DNA of 64,000 bases, from the NCBI GenBank assembly GCA_963995505.1, contig OZ023186.1:17801570-17865569 (forward strand), given 5' to 3'. The notes below the pieces were generated by a model. That model had not been told where the DNA came from. It saw only the letters and a program-made list of their open reading frames with translations, and did no database searches. Source of the DNA: Hypericum androsaemum. Taxonomy: Eukaryota; Streptophyta; Magnoliopsida; Malpighiales; Hypericaceae. Shown one piece after another: positions 47,422 to 58,868 of this stretch; position 1 is the first letter of the stretch, and the number at the start of each line of letters is the position of its first letter. Made by a program: the position numbers and the translations under genes.

Positions 47422-50400
47422 TTATGTTTCACTGTCCGAGCTGGAATCAGAATCGTCCGTGCGTCGCTCTGCAATTGCAGGAAACAGTCGCTGACGGAGA
47501 TCAGGGGAAGGATGCATCCGGTTATCAGCTGGAGCTGGAGCTGGAGCTGGAGCTGATGCTGATGATGCTGTCGACCCTTCTTTTTTCAGCGCTTTAGCTC
47601 GCCTCTTTTGTGCCTCTCCCACCTCTTTGCATACCCTATCTAGTATTCTCAAGAAGTCTCGAACAATGACAAACAAACGCAAACCCTCATCCTTCCCCGC
47701 ATTACCATGGAAATAGTCCCCAGCGCTCTTCACTACGGCCATGATTCTCTTTTCTTCCTCCAGCATCGCCTTTATATCAACCTCGGCATTTTGGACAAAA
47801 CTTTTCAAGGTTTCGTGGAACCCGCTATCTTCGTCTAAACTACTCATCTCCTTTTCCAAGAACTCCCTGGTTTGTACCAGCGCCTGACCGAGCTTCACAA
47901 CCGTTCCCGTTAAGTTGTCAGCATCCAGGGCTGCTGCTTTCTTGACATTTCCAAGTTCAGTGCTCACTCGAGAGACCACCTGAAGGCCAAGGTCACGGAA
48001 GTGGTCTTCTGTGTCAGATGAAATTTCTTCAAGGAGATCTTCTGTTTTGACACTGACACCTGAGAAGCTCCGGCTCTCTCTTGCGGCTCGCGCAGCCCTC
48101 ACCCCTTCGGAACGAACAATCTCTTGCACAACAAAGTGGAGGAGCGTGGTCTTTCCGTCTGTACCTTTTACATCGGCCAACTTCAAAAGTGTATCGAGTT
48201 TGAAAGCCAGGGCACCACCACGGAAAGTTCCATCATTCATCCGATTTCCAGTTTTGAGAACAGCTTCAAGAAGCTTTAAGAACAGACGACAACTCCGGAG
48301 CTCCTTGCAAGCAATCTGCCAAACAGCATGCCCAGTGTCAACGTGCATGAGAGGACCAAAAAGAACACACAGAAGCGTTGCCAACTGACGGCGAGTAAAT
48401 GAACAGCTCAAGTGCACCTTGGCAATCATTCATGCGATAACATGTGCATAAGAAAAAAAGCAAGTTTCACAAATGCAATTAAACAAATGAGCATGGAAAA
48501 CCTTTCTAGTGCTCGTGTCAATTCTTCGGCCTAATTCCCATCAGGAATTGTTCAATCAGGTGCAAATTCTAGCAGAAAGCATACTTCTTGCCTTGGGAAT
48601 GGCAGTCATTTAATCAATAAGCGATTTTCATTCTCAACATGTCATCTTTGGTTAAATGCCACAATTTTGGATCGCGATTTGGGAACATGCCGGGGAAGAA
48701 ATAGGTGAAAACTGTTAAGCAAAAGCATCCACACCACACAATTTTAGGCAAATAATGGAGCAAATACACCAGAAACATACCTCCAATGTTTGAAAGGACT
48801 CCTTTGTTGCGGTGACTTCCTCCTGAAGAGTACACATGAAAACCAAGGCCTCGAGTCTCTTGAAAGCAAAAGGGACAGCAACCAATTGTTTGAGGAAACG
48901 CTCTGCTTGCCCGAGTTGGGAGGGGTCCCCAGAGTACATCCTTAGCTTCAGCTCCTCCTCGGTTGTAGGTTGCATTTTTATAAGGTTTTGAAGAAATTCC
49001 ACGGGAAGCTCATTTCCTGGTTCAATTTATGCCAGGTTAAAACACGATGGTGCATTGGTACATCATAACCTAATGTGCAATATTCGAAAAGAAAAAAGCA
49101 CCACACAATTCGCAAGTAAACCATGCAACATAATCTTTCAGGACACAATCTATTTGCCCGAAGACCGTAGATAGAGACTGCTTAATGTGTGTTTTATTTG
49201 AGAGCAGTAAAGATAAAAGTCTGTTGGATCTAAAATTTGCATGCCTTCAGTCATTTTTCTTGTTCTAGGAAAAATAAAGGATCATTTTTCATGTTTACAT
49301 AAAAAGGAGAGAAATCACCTTCATATAGTGCATCACAGACTTCTTCGATGGTGACATTCAGCGCTCTCAGCATAATCGACAGATTCTGTGCCTTCTTTGG
49401 GTCCAGGATCTGAACAAACTGGTTAGCTGCATCTTGGGAAGATGACTCTTTCCTCCGCTCGTTTTTGTTCTTGTCGGCAGGGGCAGCCCCAAACAAAGCT
49501 TCTATCATCTCCTCATTGAACCTGTATGATAAAACGAGGCATCAGTCAATCTGATCCCAGATGATCTGAATAAAGTTACAAAGGAAATGAAATCTCTGAC
49601 GTACTGGAAGGATCCTGATTTGATTTGATGCCAAACCATCGAATTGTCAGGATTGGCTAGAACCTTGTCCCAGAAGAATGGCTTCAGTTTTGCTTTAGGT
49701 GCATCAGGATCACCCTCACTGCTGGCTCCTTCATTGGATGGAGTCTTGAGTCCAGGCGGTGGTCTAGGGGCCTTGGAACCAAAAGGTACAGGAGGTGGAG
49801 GTCGAGGAGCCAGGCCTGGAGGTGGAGGTCGAGGAGCCAGGCCTGGAGGTGGAGGTGGGCGGGTTCCAGGCCTCATACCAGGAGCCGGTGGAGGAGGGGG
49901 TCCAGGAGCATTAGGTGCTTGACTGCCTCCTGCTTTAGGCGGTGGTGGCGTAGGAGGAGGTGGAAGAGAAGGACCAGCCATGCTGAGAGGTGGTCTGAGA
50001 GATGCAGGTGGTTCAGGAGGAACAGTGCCTTTCCTACCAGAAGGTGGCCTCAAAGAAGAATTGTTTACCATCCTTCCGGGAGGGAGGGGGATAAGTGGAT
50101 TATGGTTCCCTGACATCGCAGATGATTCAGCTGGCAATTTCGCAGCAATGTCTCCATCTGAGAGAAGCTTCTCTAGCGGGACATGAAGAGACTCCGACTT
50201 CAGGGGTGCATTACTGTTAATATTATCTTCCTTGATAGAAGTTCCATAGCCGAAGGTCTTGTTTGACGAAGCTGAAATGTACATTTTGTTAGGGCAAGAT
50301 CAGACTGCATCAATCAGAGAATAGTATCATGAATTATAACATAATTGGGCAAAGCGTGTACCTATGGAATAGTCACTTAAGCTAAGGCTAAGAAGGGGCC

Positions 50401-51756
50401 TCTCATCATTTCGCCGATCTCTGGCTCCCCTGCAGATCTTGGTACAACATAAGAAGAACAAAGCAGCAAAAACAAATGTCACTGCAGCAGTCACAGTCAC
50501 TGCGATGACAATGGTTCTCCTGTTGCCATTGCTAGAGTTGCCTGGACCAGAAACCGGGCCACTGTTAGCGTCCTCGGCAGTGGGTGGCGGTGGCGGTGGA
50601 GAGTCAATAGATGGAAAAAATGATGATCCAGATGACGGAGCTGGACTTGGTACATCGGGATCTGGAGTTGCCTCAGGAGAAGGTGCTGGAGCAGGAGCAT
50701 GTGATCCAGCAGGTGATCCAGGTGTTGGTGACACTGAAATAGTCTGAAGCAAACTTCTTCTTGGAATAAGAGTTCTCTGGGATAAAGGAATTGAATTTTT
50801 TATATAGTCGTCAACAGATGCTCCAGAAGCATGGAAAGAATTCGTGTTCTTATGAGCACACTTTAACAGATTTTGCCTTGAATGTTGCAACAATTTGTTG
50901 CATTCCTTTATCGTGGAGGGACTAGTCCAGATAGCTCCTTGCTCCAAGATACAACGCGAGTCTTCACTATCTTCCTTCAACCGGATGAACTCCTGCCTGC
51001 ATCTGATCCATAGTAATTCTGCCTGCAACACAATGTTTCATCCGCAATGTTAATTGAGAGCATTGTAATCGGTCTGGTGCACCGAGCAGACAGTTTGCCA
51101 CCACAAGCATGGCATGCACACGATGCCTCCACTCTAAGAGAGTTTATTGCCAGTGACCTCCATAAATTTACCATTTCTACCACCAACTACCCCGTGAAAT
51201 GAAGCTAACGCAAAGAAATCTTCTCACTACCGCTGTCTATGATATTCCAAATTGAAGCAGTTCTTGATTTTCTTAGTGATTCAGAAAAAGATGAATTTCA
51301 CAGGTAAAAGAATCATTTTCAATAGAAAGCAATGCATGGATAATCGTTGCATTGAAACGACACAAACGATGGCATATCTAAACCTGTAACGTGCTTTCCA
51401 CCACTGCCTTGTTCATGGATCCCATACCCCCTATTGACCTATCACTTATCAAGAAGCCAAGTTATATCACTGGGCAATCAACAGACCATTAGAGCTACCG
51501 GAGCGTAACTAAGTCACTAGACTAGCAATCAAAGACCACAAGCATGCCAAACTAAGTTGCTCCAGTTGCAGGAATAAGAGAATTGCTTAACAAAGTAACG
51601 TACAAAGTCATGATCAAGCTTCCCGTCCCTCGGATCAACGAATCCGCTGAGCAACACTTCTTCCGCGCTCTTTCTATGCCCCGAACACGCCACCAAAGAT
51701 GTACAAATCAACAAAATCACCCACAGCAAGAAACAACTCGACTTCCCACGAACCAT
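47422..51756 (-). CDS. FH5: class I formin, FH5-like
   Basis: Six exons on the minus strand: 51756-51604, 51022-50362, 50271-49605, 49521-49319, 49016-48781 and 48315-47422; phases agree and give 937 residues. The layout is that of plant class I formins: signal peptide (CFLLWVILLICTSLVACSG), extracellular Pro/Ser-rich region, one membrane segment (about 221-243), cytosolic FH1 with runs of proline (about 360-450) and FH2 from about 465 (PFFWDKVLANPD, then LEAVLKTGNRMN with GNRMN at 663-667). The tail is acidic (DDSDSSSDSET). Formins nucleate and extend actin filaments; Arabidopsis FH5 acts at the cell plate and membrane (literature). An in-frame ATG 18 bases further upstream (51774) is possible, but MVRGKSSC gives the better signal peptide. 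It neighbours H2A, as in Arabidopsis. Confidence 0.9.
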
Positions 51757-51774
51757 TTGAATCCGAATCAGCAT

Positions 51775-52487
51775 TATAAGCAGAGCCTATCCTTCTCATT
51801 TCATCGAAGGAGAAGCTCTATACAGGAGCAGAACCCCCAACAACCACAACCCTCATAAACCTCCAAAACCTAATAAAGTTGCAATCTTTCAACCCTCCTG
51901 AAGCACCCAATTCAGGCCTATAAATTGGTGGCTCAAAAGATCAAAACTTTAAATTACCAACTACCCAAATCCCTTGGAAAGCTCCAATCTTTGGGATCCT
52001 ATCAAACAGAAGGACCAAAACCCACAAAAATTCTACCCAAAACCAATAAGAATTGCAACCAAAACCTCTGGTTTGACCCTTTCTGGAGAGACCCAATTAA
52101 TAAGAAAGCCTCTCCAATGTGAAAACAATATAAAGGAAGAGTCTTTAATTGGTGAATATTCAATGAAGACGACCGGATCCAACAAAAGGAAGGAGCTCAA
52201 AAAGACAAATTAATTTTTTTACGGGAAAATGTGTTGACCAAAGAAAAATGGCCGCTTTGCTTAACCCCACACCACACCACACCACCGCCACCCAGAAAGG
52301 AACTTTTCCTTGTTCATTAAGGATACGTTAAAAGCTGGCAAAATTTCAGGGTTTTTTAATTGACTATTTGGGATTTTTTTTACTCTTTTTTTTTTCGTCT
52401 AGGAAGGAAAGAGGAAGAGAAAAGGTTTTGAAATTTTTGGGATTACGGAGAGAGAGAGAGAGAGATAAACGCGGAAATGGAGACCTG
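51775..52487 (-). promoter_or_regulatory. formin upstream region with AG microsatellite
   Basis: Putative leader and promoter of the minus-strand formin. It contains an (AG)n run at 52449-52466 and a repeated ACACCACACC stretch near 52268. No clear TATA box could be chosen. Confidence 0.35.
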
Positions 52488-53174
52488 AAAATTAAAGGGA
52501 AAAGTACACTTTATCTGTAGTTTGCCCGATTTTGCGTTCAGGCCGTGTGGTTTCAATTTGGTAAATCAGTCATTGTGCTTTAAAATCTTTTGCACCATAC
52601 GGTTCACTCCGGATGATTGGACTAAAAGTGCCACGTGGCTTGCCATGTGGCATGGAAAAATTTAAAAATAGTCCCCATTATATTTATATTATTTCAAAAA
52701 CCCCACCTTCGACAACAACCATCCACCTTCCGCTCCTCCGCCGGGGAGCTCCCTTCCCGGCCCCTCTCCTCCTCCTCGACATCGGAATGGTGAGGAGGGA
52801 GGTCCTCGACGCGTGCCTTAGGGTTTCCAAGTCCATCAACGCCTAAGGTACGCATCGAGGACCTCCCTCCTCACCATCCCGATGTCAAGGAGGAGGAGAG
52901 GGGCCGGGAAGGGCGTTCCCCGGCGGAGGAGTGGAAGGTGGATGGTTGTTGTCAAAGGTGGGGGTTTTTGAAATAATATAAATATATTGGGGACTATTTT
53001 ATAATTTTCTCATGCCACGCCACGTGGCACTTTTAGTCCAGTCATCTGGAGTGGACCGTATGCTGCAAAAGATTTTAAAGCAGAAAGACTGATTTACCAA
53101 ATTGAAACCACACGGCCTGAACGCGAAATCGGGCAAACCACAGGTAGGTAAAGTATACTTTTCCCAAAATTAAA
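52488..53174. mobile_element. foldback Mutator-like element, almost entirely palindromic
   Basis: AAAATTAAA is duplicated at 52488-52496 and 53166-53174 (perfect 9 bp). The element (52497-53165, 669 bp) starts GGGAAAAGTACACTTTATCT and ends GTATACTTTTCCC. Two arms of about 320 bp are near-perfect inverted copies and meet around 52815-52845 with a loop of about 20-30 bases. The arms include GC-rich sequence with CCGGGGAGCTCCCTTCCCGG in one and its counterpart in the other. It encodes no transposase and lies about 740 bp upstream of the formin start. Confidence 0.9.
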
Positions 53175-53407
53175 TTATCTCTGCTGTTTCTATTGATGGA
53201 ATTGGATTTGGTTATTAAAATTCGTATTAAAATGTAAACCAACTAATTTTAATTAATTTAATTTTAAATTAGATAAAATTATTTAATAATGTTATATTTT
53301 TAAAGATTTGAGTTCGAGATTTATTAATAGAACAGTGGAACATATTTGAATCCCGGACCCGTCAAAATTTTGGGCTTGGATGGATTTAATTGCTCGCTAA
53401 AGCAGCT

Positions 53408-54072
53408 AGGCCGGTCCAATTGGAAAGAGTAAATTGATTAACCCATCATGCATGGTTTGTTCCCCTTTTAAGGTTTAAGCTTAGATTCTTATTAATCTTG
53501 AAAATCATACAAAAAATGAGCATTGGGCTCATGTGGGGGATTAGAGATAACATTCGTAAGATTTTAGTCGCTTTTGCTAGCCAAACTACTACTTGATTAG
53601 CTAACCTAGGTACAAAAAATAGTTCATACAATGGTAAACTCAAAATAGAAGTTTGCACCTCTAAAATTAGTAGTTCAAGATCTCAATTGATCTCCGTAGA
53701 TGAGGAATTGAGGTAATCAATTAGTAACTTGTTGTTGGATTCCACCGTAGAGCTTGAGAGGGGGAGATGTTGTTGGAAAAATCTCACAACTCCTGCGATG
53801 GCAAGTAGCTCAGCTTCTAATGCTGATTTGGTTGTTCTTGTGGCAGTGGCAATGTCAATGATGCAAATCTGCCGACAAGGGAAACAAATCTGGGAAGCAA
53901 ATCTGTGGCAGTGGCATGTTTTGTTTTTAGTGAGAGATAAAACTTTATAGTTTATATTAAATGAGAAAATCAGAGTGTAAAAGTGAATCAAGTTTCGTAG
54001 GATGGTTAATCTAGGCCGGTCTAATTAGAAAGAGTAAATTGATTAACGTATATCATACATGGTTTATTCTTT
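53408..54072 (-). pseudogene. LINE RNase H fragment between short direct repeats
   Basis: The minus strand from about 53860 to 53530 reads KSALEAELLAIAGVVRFF, then SNNKLLIDYLN, a stop, then FFVPRLANQVVVWLAKATK, the end of the RNase H domain of plant LINEs. The stop is a TGA where the family usually has Trp. The segment is flanked by about 60-bp direct repeats starting TAGGCCGGTC at about 53408 and 54012. It is a decayed fragment. Confidence 0.65.
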
Positions 54073-54626
54073 AATGATGTGGATCCTTTAGAAGCGTAAA
54101 GATTTGGCTTCCAATAACGTGAGTAGTGAGTAATTTTTAGTCACAATTTTTTCCCTCCTTTTGGTATGCTATGATCATTGTCTGGGTTGGATTGAGAATT
54201 TGTATTTAATTTTAGGCTTAGGAATTAGTATTTATATGTTATCTTAAAAATCAGGATATGACCTAGGCATGGTCTCGTAACTCATAGCCATGCTCTTATG
54301 ATTTAAAAAAAATGGGAATTTTGGTCTACTCCCAATAACAAGTTTCGGACCTATTGGATCTGGATCTAGTAGACCATCATGATCCGGATCCAAATGTCAT
54401 CACTAATAGCGAATCATGCTTCACTTTAATTACATGTGATTTGTAGTACTATCAAGTACTTTTTACTCTAAGAACATAGAAAAGGTAATTGAGATTTCCT
54501 CTTTTGACTCATCAAACACATCGATTAATTCTTTGAAAATGTACATAATCAGATTTACTCTTTGTACTCCCAACTTCTTCGGAGTATTTTTTTTGAAAGG
54601 TAAATTACATCATGTCAATGCCAGGG
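54073..54626. other. AT-rich spacer
   Basis: No gene or bounded element supported. Confidence 0.3.
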
Positions 54627-54848
54627 CTTGAACCAGGGGCGGAGCCAAAAAAAATTTCGAGTGGGAACAATATAAGGAATGCCTAAATTTTTTTAAAATT
54701 TGATTTCAATTTTTAGGTTGATTAATTTTTTAGTGGGGTCAATTTCTAATTTTAGTGGGGACATATATTAAAAAATATACCTAATTATTAAACAAACAAA
54801 AAATTAAGTGGGGGCAAAATGTACGTGGCTCCGCCCCTAGCTTGAACC
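54627..54848. mobile_element. hAT-type MITE
   Basis: Inverted ends AGGGGCGGAGCCA and TGGCTCCGCCCCTAG enclose 206 bp of AT-rich DNA (54635-54840). The 8-bp target duplication CTTGAACC is perfect (54627-54634 and 54841-54848), as expected for hAT elements. Confidence 0.9.
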
Positions 54849-54924
54849 CTGGACTTCATAATTACCTACAACGCCTTGTACCGTTGGGTTACAAACTCTT
54901 TGACTTTGTCTACCCTTCTCTATC

Positions 54925-55334
54925 TCTTTTGCAGGCAAATAGGTCGAAATCCTTCCTGGACATGGACAAGCATTTTGAAAGAGTTGGAGGCCATCAAACC
55001 TCAAGTGATGTGGAGAGTTTCAGATGGAAAAAACATCAGGATATGGGAGGATGGCTGACTTCAGGGTCTACCAGACTTCTCCATTCAATCATCCAAGCCC
55101 AACAACACATCCTTGACTATGGTGGCTGAGCTCATTGACCCAGCTGGTGACCAATGGAAAACAGAGGTGCTTAACAGTTTCTTCTCTCAACAGGAGGTGA
55201 CTGAGATTACCAAGTATTGGAAACTCAATTACTCATTATGAGTTTACATCTATCGAAGCTTTTGTATATCCCTAGATGTGCTAATCAAGTAGTGGATTGG
55301 TTCGTCAAGACTACACACTCATCTTTTTTGTTTG
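54925..55334 (+). pseudogene. LINE fragment: region before zf-RVT and RNase H end
   Basis: The + strand reads GRNPSWTWTSILKELEA, then WRVSDGKNIRIWEDG, a stop, then DQWKTEVLNSFF, the section after the reverse transcriptase of plant LINEs. After a gap it ends with LYIPRCANQVVDWFVKTTH, the close of RNase H. The internal TGA again replaces an expected Trp codon. Zinc-ribbon and most of RNase H are deleted. Confidence 0.7.
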
Positions 55335-55939
55335 GAGGACATCTTAATTAATCCTCCAAATAAGCTCATAGAACTGTTTTTATATGATTACTATGTATGA
55401 TTAATGAAGTTCTAGCTTCCTCCTTCGAAAAACAAGAATTTCAATTGAAAATGCAAGCAAGTAGTTTCTAGTGGAATTACTTTAAAGATTCCCTTCCCAA
55501 GGCTAAAACTATCGAGCCATTCACCAATGCACGAAGCAAAATATTTGATTGGGTTTTCAGATGGCCCAAGTCCTTCGGTGGTCGTGTTTCTAGATCATTA
55601 TTCTTTCCTGAAATTCAAATTTTGATGGATTTTACATCTAATTTTTATCATTACATACTTATAAAAAAATTATCATTACATTCAAAAAGTTGATGGTGGT
55701 CTTTTTAAAGTGCAACAAACGGTTATAGTTACAACTATTTTTATTGATTAATTAATATCCTTATAAATTAACAAAATTGCACGGTCCCAGTTTATTAGTT
55801 TATGGAGGTTTCATTATAGTATCAATTGTTAGCGATTCCTCTTGAGCCATACAGATTAAATTATTAGTAGCCCTCTTCTCCCACACCTTAATAATATTTT
55901 ACTGTTAATATAATAATACTATTTGAACTCGTACAAATC
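55335..55939. other. AT-rich spacer before the tRNA gene
   Basis: No gene or bounded repeat supported. CAA triplets, common upstream of plant tRNA starts, occur shortly before 55940. Confidence 0.3.
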
Positions 55940-56012
55940 GGGGATGTAGCTCAGATGGTAGAGCGCTCGCTTAGCATGCGAGAGGTACGGGGATCGATAC
56001 CCCGCATCTCCA
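55940..56012 (+). tRNA. tRNA-Ala (AGC)
   Basis: The 73 bases fold into a full cloverleaf: acceptor GGGGATG / CATCTCC with discriminator A at 56012, D arm GCTC/GAGC, anticodon arm CTCGC-TTAGCAT-GCGAG with AGC at 55973-55975, and T arm CGGGG/CCCCG. The internal A and B boxes (TAGCTCAGATGG and GGATCGATACC) are intact, and a T-rich stop follows. It has no intron. Wording matches a nuclear alanine tRNA. Confidence 0.96.
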
Positions 56013-56187
56013 TTTTATTTTCACCTTTTTTAATCTAACTGTTATTTTTGGAAATGGGTTTCTCCACGTCACGTCTCGAGCTTTTTCACTTGCAGGCTAC
56101 TCGGGCCCAAATCTTGGGCCCTCGTGATATCATTAAAATTTGAGATTTTATTATTCGGTTCAATAGTATATATAATTCCATATACCA

Positions 56188-56398
56188 TTATGTTAAGGGA
56201 AAATACTATTTTAGTACCATTTGGTATCACATAAAATTACTCTAGTACTATGTGGTTTAAATCTTATCAATTGAGTCAAACTTTTTCTAATTAGAGGTCT
56301 CGGTAGCTACTCGAATCATGACTGGCCATCTAAACAGTCACATCCGTAATTTTTTGCTATATCACATAGTACTAAAATAAAATTTTTCCATATGTTAA
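56188..56398. mobile_element. MITE related to the 6.3-kb-position Mutator-like element
   Basis: This 193-bp element (56197-56389) begins GGGAAAATACTATTTTAGTA and ends in its inverted form ACTAAAATAAAATTTTTCC. Inside it shares CAATTGAGTCA and TAGTACTATGTGGT-like blocks with the ends of the element at 6350-7835, so it looks like a deletion derivative of that family. Flanks TTATGTTAA and ATATGTTAA match at 8 of 9 bases. Confidence 0.7.
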
Positions 56399-56529
56399 TG
56401 TAGTTTCGTTATTATATTATAATAATTTTATCATTATGTTATTAGGGTAAATCTATTATTTGTGCGAAAATAAGTTCAAACAAATTGTTGGCCAACATAT
56501 GACAATTAATCTAAATATCTTTTTAAAAA

Positions 56530-57112
56530 TAATATTTTTAAAACTGACCCGGAAGGCGATCCAGAATCTTTAAATTTTCTGGTTCACCCGGTCCGACCGG
56601 TCAAGCCACCGGTCGAATTGGTACTTATATTTTTATATTAATATTATAAAATATGGTTTAATAAATTTAATTTAGCATAAAAAATAATAAAATATTAAAT
56701 AAGTTCAAATATTTAACAATTTTGTTATAGAATTTATCCAAACAAATTCTTCAAACATCTATATAACAAGTATAAAAGTAAAAGAAGATGATTATACATA
56801 TTTTTTGTTTGACATATTAGTCCAATTCGTTTGACATAGTTAATATATTATCGAGAATTGTTAAAAAAATAAGTTTGTTATGATCAAAAAGTGATGTACA
56901 CGCTCCGAGCTTAGAAATAGATGTTTTATTTCTAAATTAAATTCGATAAAATAGAAAAAATAAACATTAATTTTTCTGATCCGGGCGAACCGGGTCACCC
57001 GAAAATACCTGACCGGGTGGTCTGACTCAGACCGCTGGCTGGATTTTAGGCAAAACTCGACCCGAATTTGGTTCTGGGTCAGACCACCAGTCGGACCGTA
57101 GTTTTTAAAACA
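56530..57112. mobile_element. possible hAT-like TIR element
   Basis: Left TTTTTAAAACTGACCC and right GTAGTTTTTAAAACATTG are inverted at their outer part; GGTTCACCCGGTCCGACCGG on the left corresponds to GGGCGAACCGGGTCACCCG on the right. The middle is AT-rich. Borders and target duplication are uncertain. Confidence 0.45.
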
Positions 57113-57465
57113 TTGTTTAAAAAGATGTCTTTTTCTAAAATCTCATAAGGATCGGATCCACACCGATGAAACCCTACACATATATTGTAATGTGGTCAAC
57201 TGACGGGATTGGATTCAGTATTGGAAAAAGATATCCAGTACGGTTCTAGATGGGAAGGAAAAGGGTAAAATGAGCAAAAAAAGGGGAAATTATAAAGGTG
57301 TGATGCGCATCCCTAGAAGGGGAATAATGGACAGGCCCACGTGGTCTTTATTTTTTTCCTTGGAAGGGGAATAGGGGTGAGTTCGCCTGTCTACTCGTTT
57401 TAATTTTTTTACCTTAAATTTTATTTTTTAGATAGATAATCGGTAACAAGTAAAATAATTGGTAT

Positions 57466-57801
57466 AGTAAATCGAACATACTATTTGATATAACCGGACA
57501 TACTATTTAATATAACCGGACATAACATTCGATATATAATTAATTAATTATTTAACTTTCTTATTATAACCGGACATACCATTCGATATAATAGAGAACA
57601 TCATTTGATATAACCGGGCATACCATTTAATTTAACTGGATATACCATTTAATATAATCAGACATATCAGTCGATATAATTTAATTAATTATTTAATAAC
57701 CGGGCATACCATTCGATGTAACCGGGTATACCATTTGATATAACCAGGCGTACCATTTAACATAACCAGACGTACCACTTGATGTAACGGGGCGTACCGA
57801 A
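57466..57801. repeat. minisatellite, about 24-bp unit
   Basis: About a dozen diverged copies of ATAACCGGACATACCATT plus TGATAT or TTAATAT, interrupted twice by AATTAATTAATTATTTAA. Noncoding. Confidence 0.85.
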
Positions 57802-58140
57802 TAATGGCTCTTCTTTTATCTAGGTTGGTCCTGGCTCACTTTACACATCCAGGACTGAATCCATTCCCTCAACTGACCGCTTCCTTTCTGGACTCTAGCG
57901 CATCACTTTGGATTCCGGAGATCTATATATGTTGGTATGGTGCCACGTGTCCTTCATTATTTAGAGTGAGATTTACATTATAATTACAAATAAATTCTGC
58001 ACTGGTTGAATAAAAAATTGCAACTTCTAGTACTAGCAAAATTTTATTGGAAGCAGAAACGAGAGTTAAGTTCAAGCGGAAATAAATTTAGATTTACTTA
58101 AGAAATTCTTGGATTTAATTTTTAGAAATATAAAAAAGAG
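57802..58140. other. spacer
   Basis: No gene or bounded repeat supported. Confidence 0.3.
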
Positions 58141-58141
58141 T

Positions 58142-58868
58142 TAGAGATATTTTAGTACCCGATATTATTCAAAATAAATACTTTGTACCCCGTAATATGA
58201 AAACCCAGTTAGTTACCTCGACGATGACGTATAATTTTTTTCCACGTCAAAATGACACGGATTATAGAAAAAAGAATATGAAAAGGTTAAACCCAACCCG
58301 GCCGCCACCGACCAAATCCTCGACCAAAGCCCTCTGCCTCATTTCCCAAAATTTGGCCCTCGATGCTCTCTGAAAATTCAAGAACATGTGCAACTTTTTT
58401 CCGGGGAAGAATCAATCGCTATTGGAAACATAAGCATAAGGGAATAAGATAAAATTTCCAAGTTCCACATTGTTGGCCGTTATCTTGTGTCTTTATAGAT
58501 AGATCTGACTTTCTTGGCGAAAGTGAGGACAAGGCAGCTTAGACGACGAGACCTTCCAAGTTCGGTGTCGCCAGGACGAGGCGGAAGAAGATACACAGCC
58601 GCTGCCTGGACGGGGTGGAAGAAGAGCCGGACATTTCCGTTTGGTTTTTCTGCCCAAATTTTTAGGTTTTTGTCCACATCAGATTCTTGTGGGGTCATTG
58701 CGCCACATTAATGCCAAGTCATCCTTACACGTGTTTGTTTGGCTGAATTTTTAACCCACGGTGGCCGGAGATAAATATAGGGTAGCTATGTGAGAATTTG
58801 TATATTACGAGGTGTAAAGTGTCTATTTGGAATAATATAGGGTACCTAAAAATTTGATAGTACTCTAT
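58142..58868. mobile_element. TIR element with GC-rich centre
   Basis: Left GATATTTTAGTACCCGATAT and TTTGTACCCCGTAATAT are mirrored on the right by ATATTACGAGGTGTAAAGTG and AATATAGGGTACCTAAAAAT. Inverted similarity extends about 100 bases. The centre (58510-58700) is GC-rich with an unrecognised ORF on each strand. Exact ends and target duplication are not resolved. Confidence 0.55.

Noticed and set aside
49644..50747. Glycine-rich plus-strand ORFs in the formin locus
   Set aside because: They are the complement of the poly-proline FH1 region, with no start context or homology of their own.
57466..57801. CRISPR-like array
   Set aside because: Units are diverged and contiguous, without unique spacers, and the DNA is a plant nuclear genome.
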